DNA of 64,000 bases, taken from positions 1 through 64,000 of the forward strand of contig JAEUKB010000093.1 in assembly GCA_016794365.1 (NCBI GenBank), in the 5' to 3' direction. This document shows positions 7,987-15,534 of this stretch, one piece after another (the first letter of the stretch is position 1; every line of letters starts with the position of its first letter). A program made the position numbers and the translations under genes. The notes below the pieces were generated by a model. That model was not told where the DNA came from. It made no database searches and was given only the letters and a program-made list of their open reading frames with translations. The DNA is from Myxococcales bacterium. Lineage in GTDB: Bacteria; Myxococcota_A; Polyangia; Palsa-1104; JAEUJZ01.

Positions 7987-10900
7987 TTATTCGATGGAGA
8001 TCTTGGTGCCGGGGACCCAGGCTTTGTGTTCGCTGGTGTAGTACAGGTACGCGGTCGAGGCCTGGGCGGTGAACTCACCTGGGACGGCGGCGATGAGGTC
8101 GAGCGGCAGCTTCACTTCTTGCTTCGGCTGCATCTGGCGCAGGTACAGGTTCACCTGGCGCGGGCGGGTTTCGTAAAAGCCAATCAGGCCCTTTTCGCGC
8201 AGCTCTTTGAGCTGCCAGGTCTGAAACTGGAGCCCGCCGGGAATCTCGATCCGCGCCAGCGTCATCGGCAGCCCTTGATCGGTCTTGTTCGTCAGCGTGA
8301 CATCGAGCCGGACCGACTCTCCTTGCTTGACCTGCGTGCGCTGAAGCGCCGTCACAAGCTGCACTTTGGTGTCCGGGCTGGTCGCAGGCTGATCGGAGCG
8401 ATAGGTCACGCCCAAGCTGTACGGCAGCGGCGTCTGCCCGGAGTGTCGCAGCTCGATGCGGTTTTTGCCGGGGACCAGGTACTTGTGAAGGCCCGCGAAG
8501 GTGAGCGGCTCGCGATCGCCCGGCTGGTAGCCAAGCTGACCCGCTTCTTTGCCGTTCACGAGGAGCGTCACCGTGCCCGGCGTCATCGCGCGCGCCCGTG
8601 CCGACGAATAGGTTGTAATCGCCTTGAGCGCCAGCACGGTCGCCTGGGTGCCACCAAACGAGCCTTGTCCGCGTCGCTGCTGCATCAGCCATTCCATTGC
8701 GCGCTCGATCGGATCGTCGAACTGACCGCTCTTGAGCAGGCCGAGCAGCGCCAGCGAGGTCGTCTCGACGTGCAGATCGTGTCCGCCCGATCGTGTGATG
8801 CTGTGGCTGGCACCCTTCCACGCGCCCGAGGCATCTTGCAGCGACGCCAGGCGCTTGGCCGCCGCGTAGCCTGCGTCTTTGCGTCCGCTGTTGAGCAGCG
8901 TATTGACCGACAGCGCCAAGATGTACGGATCTTGGGTGTCGCGCGCGACGGACTCTTGGGCGTCTAGCTCGCGCTCGAAGCCGGACTGCTTGGCTTCGCT
9001 GATGCTGTAGACGATGTAGGCGTCGGTGACGGCCTTGCTGGCTGCGCCGAAGCTGTCGAGCGCTTGCGGATTGCGCGCAAAGCCGCCCTTGCCGTCGCGT
9101 CTCGCGTGCAAAAAGTCCGCTGTGCGCTTGATCATCGCGCCGCTCACCTCGGGGAAGACCTGCTTCATGTCGGTGAACTCGACCAGACCGTAGGCCGTCA
9201 GCGCTTCGTGGCCCGGTGTCGAGCCAAACCACTCGTAGCCCCGGGTCGGCGTCTCGTAGCCGGTGAGCAGCTTGTAGCCACTGCCGAGCAGCGAGGTCGC
9301 CCGCGACATGACCCGAGGTGCCGCAATCTGCGCCGTCTTCAGGTAGCGCAGGATCATCACGTTGGGATAGTTGGTCGAAGAAGCCTGCTCGAAGCAGCCG
9401 CCCGGTTCGCTGAGCATGCCGTCGAGTCCCGCAATCAGGGTCGAGACTTGGCTGACGTAGATCTTCAGGTGTGCGTCTGCGGTTCCGTCGATCATCCCGG
9501 CCAGCTCAAGGTCATGACCGACCACGTCTTTGAGCCGACCGGACTTCGAGACGGACTGCGGGAAGCCGCGCGGGGCGACGGCGATCTCTCGCACGAACTC
9601 ATCGCGCAGGCCACTGGCATCGGCGACGAAGCGGACCTCGGTCTTGCCTTTTTTGCCGGTGACGGTCAGCGGATAAAACAGCGCATCGCGCGCCATCGGT
9701 GCCAGCGTCCCTTGCGAGCGCTCGACCGGACGTTCCAGCTTGAGCAGGTTGCCAAACTGCGCCGACAGGTTGACCTGGACTGCGCGATCGCGCTCGTTGA
9801 CCAGCAACAGCGGCAGTGCGATCCGATCGCCTTCGCTGACCTCGACGGGCAGCTTGACGGCCATGCTAAACGGCAGGCTCGCCTTGATGACGGTTTCCTG
9901 ACGACCCGCCGCGCCCCCACCGAGCGCTTCGGTCTGCACGCGGAAGCTGGTCACTGCGTCGGTCAGCGTAAATGAAACCTGCGCTTTGCCGTCCTGGCCA
10001 GTCTGGACCGAGGGAGCCCAGAACACCGTCTCACGAAAGTCGGTACGCGGTCCGCTGTAGTCGGGCTGGTAGCTCGGCACCGGGAAGACCCGCACGGGTG
10101 CCCACGGCTCGACGGGACGCGGTCGCGGACGAGGCCGAAACATCATGTCACCATGCGGGGCACGCAAGCGCTCGCCAAAGCCAGGCGCAGGCAGACCGCC
10201 CACGTCGAGATCATCCATGGCCATCGCGCGTCCACCGCCAGCGGCCATTTTCTTGGGAAACGCCCTGGGCTCTGCGGCGGCCATCATCTTGTCGGCAGCA
10301 GCGGGCGCTTCTTCATCCTTGGCTCGCGCGGGACCGGCGGCGGGCCTGGGTGCAGCCATTGCCGCCGCTTCCATCGCAGGCTGCGCAGGCACCGTCGCCA
10401 TCGGAGCCCCCATCGCCACGGCCATCGGTCGCTGCGCCGCAGCCCCGAGCGCAGCCTTGGCCTTGGGCGCGTCCGCTTTGCGCTCATCCCGAGGCGGTGC
10501 AGGGGGCAGATCCTGCGGCTTGGGCGCCTTGGCGAGCAGCACCGGCTGCACGGTCTTGTTCTTTTCCACAGGCGGCGGAAGCTGGCGCGTACCCCGACGA
10601 AGATCGGCAAAGCGCGTCACCACCTGGGCCTGACCATCGGTCGCCTTGCCCTGGTTTTGCGCCACAAGTCCCCCGAGCACGGGCCGCCACTCAAAGCGCC
10701 GATAGCCGCGCGTGCCCATCAGCAGATCGAGCGCCATCGCGCTCTTTTTTTCCGACAGATCGAAGTAAAAGTTCGGCTCCTCGACCTTGCCGGTGAGCTC
10801 GGGCTCTAGGTACAGACGGCTCAGCATGTGGCCGGTCTTGTCGTCGGCAAAGCTGAGCACCGTGTCATCGACGACCGACAGCGCCAGATCCGCCGGAACC

Positions 10901-12558
10901 GGGTTGCCCAGGGCATCGCGCGTCGTCACATCAAGCGTGACCTTTTCGCGCGGCACGAAGCTCTTTTTCTGCGGCTCAACCTGAACTTGCAGGCGAGAGC
11001 GTCGCTGCCGATAGACCAAGCGCTCGGCCAGCGGCAGATACGATTCATCAAACACCGTCACACGAACCGCACCTTGGGCCCGCCCAAGCGCTTCCGAGCC
11101 TTGACCACGCGGCTCCAGATAGACCGTCGCTGGCTCGTGATCGGCTTCAACGGCGGCCACATCCAGCAGGTTTTCACGCAGCGTCGCAGCGACCACGACC
11201 TTGCGGCGCTCGGTACAGCGGACGCTCACCCGGGTGGCACCAAGCTGTCCGTCGAGATCATCGATGCTGCGCAGGACACAGCCTTGCTCTTGCGGCGTCG
11301 GCAGGACAAAGCGATCGACGATTCCAACGGGCTGATCGACCGTGACGGTGTAGCGATGGCCCGGCTGCGGCGTAAAGTCCACGCGGCCCAGGCCGTCGCG
11401 CACGCTCTCGAAGGAAGCAACGGTCTGCTCACTTTCATCGAGGATGCGTCCCGAGATGTCAGCGGGCTTGCCGATCGGGTTTTTCGCCTCGAAGTAGACA
11501 CGGCCCGGCAGTCCGTAGACCAAGTCGCCGCCTTCGGGATAGAGCGCCAGGTTGAGCTTCTTTACGACGATCGGTACGCGCTTGGCGATCGATTCGGTGA
11601 TGCCGCTGTCGTCGGCCATGACGGTCAACAGTCCGTCGCCCTGGCTGATCTCTTGGGGCAGCGTAAAGCGGACCAGACCTTCGCCTTCTTCGTCGGTCCG
11701 AAGCTGGACTTGCGGCAGCGCTTGGCCATCGAGCATCACCGTCGCGCTCAGGCCATGGTTGCGCAGCGGCTCGCCGGTGTTGCGCTTGACGGCAATCGTC
11801 GCGGACACCTCGTCGCCGGGACCGTAAGCTTTGCGCACAAACTCGAGCTTGAGCTTGAGCTTGGGCGGATCGTAGGTCGAGACAATGATCGGTCGCTCTT
11901 CCTGCACTCCGTCGAAGGTCTTGACCTTGAGCTTGTACTCGCCACCAACGATGCCTGCGTCGAGCGCGAAGTCGGTCTGACCGGCACCGCTCTGCTCGCG
12001 CACCTTGCGCTTGGCAACCTGTGCGCCGCGCGGGCTGATCAGCTCGACGTGCATGCCAGCGGTTGGATGCTGTCCCGATAGACCCTTGGTGGTGACATCC
12101 CAGATGCGCACCCAGATCGTCTCACCGGGCTTGTAGAGCGGCTTGTCGGTCTGGATGTGAATGCGTCGTCCGGTCTTGCCTGAAAAGAAGCTCTCGACCT
12201 TGGTCTTGACGACATCGGCGGCGCTGACACCGGACAGACGCGGCGACGCGGGCGGGGCCAGCTCTGCCGGAAGTGGAGGCAGCGGCGGCTTCGGTCCAGC
12301 GGGTCCAGGATCGACGGGCGGACTGTCGGTGTTTTCGACGGGCACAAGCGGCGAAGGGCTTAAGACTTTGTCGCTGGCCAGCGGCGGCGGATCGGCAGGA
12401 TTTTGCGAAGGCTGACTGGCTTCCGGTGTCGCAGCGTGAGTCTCAGCCGGTTTGGGGACAACCGCAGGCTTCGGCGTTTGATCGCAGAAGGACGTGGTCG
12501 TAAGCAGGAAACAAGCGGTCAGCGCGGGCAGCGCTCTGTGTTGTGGTCTCGATCGCAT
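7987..12558 (-). CDS. Bacterial alpha-2-macroglobulin-like protein
   Basis: A 1523-residue exported protein of the alpha-2-macroglobulin family, which traps proteases by thioester chemistry. The ATG at 12558 has GGAG 8 bases upstream and starts a signal peptide; Cys follows SF, so a lipobox is weak. A Pro/Ala linker leads to MG-type domains (KPGETIWVRIWD). An Ala/Met/Pro-rich segment (about residues 660-790) lies where the bait region sits, just before the A2M domain (FRETVFWAPSVQT). The thioester motif GGCFEQ is present (Cys1055, Gln1058), followed by the alpha-helical complement-like domain and a C-terminal receptor-like domain. The penicillin-binding protein gene pbpC, a usual partner, is absent. 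An HtrA-type protease gene lies upstream. Confidence 0.93.
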   Translation of the reverse strand: MRSRPQHRALPALTACFLLTTTSFCDQTPKPAVVPKPAETHAATPEASQPSQNPADPPPLASDKVLSPSPLVPVENTDSPPVDPGPAGPKPPLPPLPAELAPPASPRLSGVSAADVVKTKVESFFSGKTGRRIHIQTDKPLYKPGETIWVRIWDVTTKGLSGQHPTAGMHVELISPRGAQVAKRKVREQSGAGQTDFALDAGIVGGEYKLKVKTFDGVQEERPIIVSTYDPPKLKLKLEFVRKAYGPGDEVSATIAVKRNTGEPLRNHGLSATVMLDGQALPQVQLRTDEEGEGLVRFTLPQEISQGDGLLTVMADDSGITESIAKRVPIVVKKLNLALYPEGGDLVYGLPGRVYFEAKNPIGKPADISGRILDESEQTVASFESVRDGLGRVDFTPQPGHRYTVTVDQPVGIVDRFVLPTPQEQGCVLRSIDDLDGQLGATRVSVRCTERRKVVVAATLRENLLDVAAVEADHEPATVYLEPRGQGSEALGRAQGAVRVTVFDESYLPLAERLVYRQRRSRLQVQVEPQKKSFVPREKVTLDVTTRDALGNPVPADLALSVVDDTVLSFADDKTGHMLSRLYLEPELTGKVEEPNFYFDLSEKKSAMALDLLMGTRGYRRFEWRPVLGGLVAQNQGKATDGQAQVVTRFADLRRGTRQLPPPVEKNKTVQPVLLAKAPKPQDLPPAPPRDERKADAPKAKAALGAAAQRPMAVAMGAPMATVPAQPAMEAAAMAAPRPAAGPARAKDEEAPAAADKMMAAAEPRAFPKKMAAGGGRAMAMDDLDVGGLPAPGFGERLRAPHGDMMFRPRPRPRPVEPWAPVRVFPVPSYQPDYSGPRTDFRETVFWAPSVQTGQDGKAQVSFTLTDAVTSFRVQTEALGGGAAGRQETVIKASLPFSMAVKLPVEVSEGDRIALPLLLVNERDRAVQVNLSAQFGNLLKLERPVERSQGTLAPMARDALFYPLTVTGKKGKTEVRFVADASGLRDEFVREIAVAPRGFPQSVSKSGRLKDVVGHDLELAGMIDGTADAHLKIYVSQVSTLIAGLDGMLSEPGGCFEQASSTNYPNVMILRYLKTAQIAAPRVMSRATSLLGSGYKLLTGYETPTRGYEWFGSTPGHEALTAYGLVEFTDMKQVFPEVSGAMIKRTADFLHARRDGKGGFARNPQALDSFGAASKAVTDAYIVYSISEAKQSGFERELDAQESVARDTQDPYILALSVNTLLNSGRKDAGYAAAKRLASLQDASGAWKGASHSITRSGGHDLHVETTSLALLGLLKSGQFDDPIERAMEWLMQQRRGQGSFGGTQATVLALKAITTYSSARARAMTPGTVTLLVNGKEAGQLGYQPGDREPLTFAGLHKYLVPGKNRIELRHSGQTPLPYSLGVTYRSDQPATSPDTKVQLVTALQRTQVKQGESVRLDVTLTNKTDQGLPMTLARIEIPGGLQFQTWQLKELREKGLIGFYETRPRQVNLYLRQMQPKQEVKLPLDLIAAVPGEFTAQASTAYLYYTSEHKAWVPGTKISIE

Positions 12559-12784
12559 GCTGTTCTCCAAGCTTCCCCGACAAACGCAGCGGCACGTCCG
12601 GCGATCTACTGCTTGACCCACCAAGGGCCGAAACCGCACACCACAGGACAGCGGAACATCATCCCACGTAACGCGCTGGCGTTGGAATGGTCAGCGGATG
12701 TCCCTGCGACCAGACCGCCACGCAAGCGCGGACCAAGCGGCGGGAAACCGAGCGGCGGAAGGCGATGGAGCGGTGAGCGGGCGC

Positions 12785-14287
12785 TTAGAACGGCACGGTG
12801 ACGTAGTAGGAAGTCTGCCCGCGTACCACCAGCATGACGGTGTCGGTGCCGGGTCGCAGCTCGCCGAGTGCGCCGTAGAAGTCGGTCGCCGAGCGAATCT
12901 GACGCGCGCCGATCTGCAAGATGGCGTCGCCGGGCTGAAAGCCGATGCGATCCGCGATGGAGCCCTGGTTTACGCGAGAGACGAGCGCGGCGCGACCTTG
13001 GGCATCGACGACCTCAAGCCCGAGTCGCTTGCGCGCACGCTGTGACATCTCTTTGGCATCCAGCGCGGTGGTGCGTAGGGAAACTTCCCCGCGAGTGAGA
13101 CGGACGCGAACTTCTTCTCCGGCGAGGATGCGATGGACGCGATCCCAGAATCGCTCGACGGTAACGGTTGCTTCATCGCCCAGGTGGGTGACGACATCGC
13201 CGGGCTGAATGCCGGCTTTTTCGGCGGGACTTCCGGCATCGACCTCGGTGACAATAACGCCGGTGGCTTGCCGACGACGCTCGTGAATCGGTGCGACGCG
13301 CAGTCCGATGAAGCCGTAGCGCACGCGCCCAAACTGAAGCAGATCGTTGACGATGGTGCGGGCTCGATCGATCGGGATCGCGAAGCCAATGCCGGGTCCG
13401 CCCGAGTGAACAGCGGTGTTGATGCCGATGAGCTCACCGTTGACGTTGAGCAGCGGTCCGCCGGAGTTGCCGGGATTGATCTGTGCGTCGATCTGAATGA
13501 AGTCTTCGTAGGTGCGGTTTTTGGCGCGGACCACACGATGCAGCGCCGAGATCACGCCGGAGGTGACGGTGTGCGATAGGCCAAACGGGTTGCCGATCGC
13601 GATGACGGTCTCGCCGATCATCAGGTCACTCGCGGTGCCAATCTTGAGCGACGGAAGATCTTTGATGTCTTTGCTGTCTTTGGCGTCTTTGGCGTCTTTG
13701 CTGGCTCGCTCGCTCGACTCGATCTTCAAGACGGCCAGGTCGAAGGACTGATCGGCTCCGACGAGGGTAGCGGGAAGCTCTCGGCCATCGGCGAGCAAGA
13801 CCCGAATGCGTGCGGCTCCAGCGACGACGTGCTCGTTGGTGACAACCAAGCCACGCGGATCGACGATGACGCCAGAACCGAGTGAGGTGCGACCGCTGTC
13901 GTCGTCTTCTTCCAGTCCAAAAAAGCCAAACGGGTTGTACTGCGGGTGCGGCTTTTGCTCGGAAAAGATCGAAACCACCGACGGAGCGGCGCGATGAACG
14001 GCATCGACGACGGGTGTGCGACGACTCTGCTGATTGGGTGTCAGCGCAGCGGGCAAGCTGGCGGCGGCCAGATCAATTCCCCCGGAAGGCTTGGTCGCAG
14101 TCGCCGGATCGCTTGGGCCAGCCAAGACCGGCGGAGCGCTCGTCGCTGGGTTCGACGCTGGACTTGACGCTGGAGCCTTTCGCGCCGAAGGAGAGCGAGT
14201 CCCTTTGCAGGCCGGAAGCACGCCGACTGCAAGCACGCAGAGCGCGACCGAAAAGGCGAACGAAGCAGGCTGTAGGCGGATGCGCAT
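12785..14287 (-). CDS. HtrA/DegQ-type serine protease lipoprotein with two PDZ domains
   Basis: A 500-residue periplasmic quality-control protease. The signal sequence ends in the lipobox LPAC, so it is probably lipid-anchored, unlike soluble DegP/DegQ. A Pro/Ser/Ala linker precedes the trypsin-like domain. The triad is visible: His153 (TNEHVV), Asp183 (SFDLAVL) and Ser275 (NPGNSGGPLLN). His-Asp spacing is 30 as in DegP, but Asp-Ser is 92 rather than 75 because of a charged insertion with KDA/KDS/KDI repeats. Two PDZ domains follow, starting near GFIGLRVAPI and KRLGLEVVDA. The ATG at 14287 was chosen because the lipoprotein signal starts there. Confidence 0.92.
   Translation of the reverse strand: MRIRLQPASFAFSVALCVLAVGVLPACKGTRSPSARKAPASSPASNPATSAPPVLAGPSDPATATKPSGGIDLAAASLPAALTPNQQSRRTPVVDAVHRAAPSVVSIFSEQKPHPQYNPFGFFGLEEDDDSGRTSLGSGVIVDPRGLVVTNEHVVAGAARIRVLLADGRELPATLVGADQSFDLAVLKIESSERASKDAKDAKDSKDIKDLPSLKIGTASDLMIGETVIAIGNPFGLSHTVTSGVISALHRVVRAKNRTYEDFIQIDAQINPGNSGGPLLNVNGELIGINTAVHSGGPGIGFAIPIDRARTIVNDLLQFGRVRYGFIGLRVAPIHERRRQATGVIVTEVDAGSPAEKAGIQPGDVVTHLGDEATVTVERFWDRVHRILAGEEVRVRLTRGEVSLRTTALDAKEMSQRARKRLGLEVVDAQGRAALVSRVNQGSIADRIGFQPGDAILQIGARQIRSATDFYGALGELRPGTDTVMLVVRGQTSYYVTVPF
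13659..13704 (-). repeat. 9-base tandem repeat inside the htrA-like gene
   Basis: The plus strand shows repeated GTCTTTGGC/GTCTTTGAT/GTCTTTGCT units that encode KDAKDAKDSKDIKD. They fall between the catalytic Asp and Ser and account for the extra length there. The units vary slightly, so the tract is probably not purely slippage-maintained. Confidence 0.8.
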
Positions 14288-14319
14288 GATCGATAAGGTT
14301 TGGCGAGGCCGCGCGGCTG

Positions 14320-15423
14320 TCAAGCAGAAGGAAAGAAGGTGGAGTCGCTGCGCGAGCGTCCATCGAGATCGTCCCCAAGCCAGGCACCAAAGGCGGCAAG
14401 TGGTTCGATGTGGTCGCAGATGATCTTGAGGGCGGCGGCGATCGGCACCGCGAGCAGCAGCCCGACTCCGCCCCAGAGCATGCCCCACAAAAGCAGGGAC
14501 AGCGTCGCGGCAAGCGGGTTGACCTGCACGCGCTGACCGATGAACTTGGGCACAAGCAGGTTGATCGCAGCAAGGTGAATCACGAGCACTCCGACGATGA
14601 GCACGATCAGCCCGGTTCCGCTCATCTTGCCGACGCCAATCAGCAGCGGTGGCACCAGCGCCAGCACAACACCGAGATACGGAACCATGCTGAGCATGCC
14701 GCTGAGCATCCCGATGACGTAAAAGTACGGGACGTGAATCAGCGCAAACAGGATCGCGCTGATCACTCCGATGCCGAGACCGATGAGCACGTTGCCGATG
14801 AGCACGCTACGCAGCATCGCCGCGATCTGGCCGAGTGACTTTTTGACCGTCATCTGACGCTCGAGCGCAAACAAGCGTACCGACGCGCGATACAGGTAGT
14901 CTTCCCAGGTCAGCAAAAAGTACGTGATAAACGGCACAAACGACGACGGAAACAGGAACTCGCTGAGCGATCCCGCACCGCCGATGAGCAGCTTGGGCCA
15001 GTCGATCGGATGGCTCTTGGTCAGCGCTTGATCCGTCGGCTGCGCAAAAATCTTCGTCGAGTTTAAGACGTGATTGATGCGATCCAGCAGGCTCTGGAAA
15101 AAGCCGTCGATCTTGGCGGAGTGAGAGGGAAGCTCTTCGACAAAATCGATCGCCAGATCGTAGAGCAGCCGCATGCCTCCGTAGAGCAGCGTCAGCGTGA
15201 TCGTGATCAGCACAAACGCGGACAGCGGACGCGGAACTCGATAGCGAGCCAGAAAATCCACCGATGGAGCGAGCGCGAGCGCGACCGCGACACCAAGCAG
15301 CGTCGGAATCAGCACGAGTCGTCCGTAGTAACAGAGCGCAAGGAGCGCAGCCCCGGCAATCACCGACTGGGTAAAGTGCAAAAGTCGCGGTGCTTGACTT
15401 GTCGTCGCAGCAGGCTCGGTCAT
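14320..15423 (-). CDS. AI-2E family transporter (PerM-like)
   Basis: A 367-residue inner-membrane permease of the AI-2E/PerM family. It has an N-terminal pair of transmembrane segments (SVIAGAALLALCYYG, LVLIPTLLGVAVALALAPSV) and a third after about residue 50. A large soluble segment follows, then a C-terminal bundle (VLIGLGIGVISAILFALI, YLGVVLALVPPLLIGVG). Family members export small molecules or ions; the substrate is unknown here. Its stop is 32 bases before the htrA-like start on the same strand, so the two may be co-transcribed. Confidence 0.88.
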   Translation of the reverse strand: MTEPAATTSQAPRLLHFTQSVIAGAALLALCYYGRLVLIPTLLGVAVALALAPSVDFLARYRVPRPLSAFVLITITLTLLYGGMRLLYDLAIDFVEELPSHSAKIDGFFQSLLDRINHVLNSTKIFAQPTDQALTKSHPIDWPKLLIGGAGSLSEFLFPSSFVPFITYFLLTWEDYLYRASVRLFALERQMTVKKSLGQIAAMLRSVLIGNVLIGLGIGVISAILFALIHVPYFYVIGMLSGMLSMVPYLGVVLALVPPLLIGVGKMSGTGLIVLIVGVLVIHLAAINLLVPKFIGQRVQVNPLAATLSLLLWGMLWGGVGLLLAVPIAAALKIICDHIEPLAAFGAWLGDDLDGRSRSDSTFFPSA

Positions 15424-15534
15424 CAGGTCGCCAGCCTAGCCCGATGCGCGCGGTTTCATCAAAGTTTCTTCGCGGAGGCCGGTCGTCCACTGCAAAGCTT
15501 GCGGAGCTTTCTCATCCCGCGCTACAAGCGGTCG

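Noticed and set aside
15070-15534. N-terminal extension of the ATPase/TPR gene
   Set aside because: It overlaps the divergent permease gene and has shadow composition; a zinc ribbon starts at ATG 15535.
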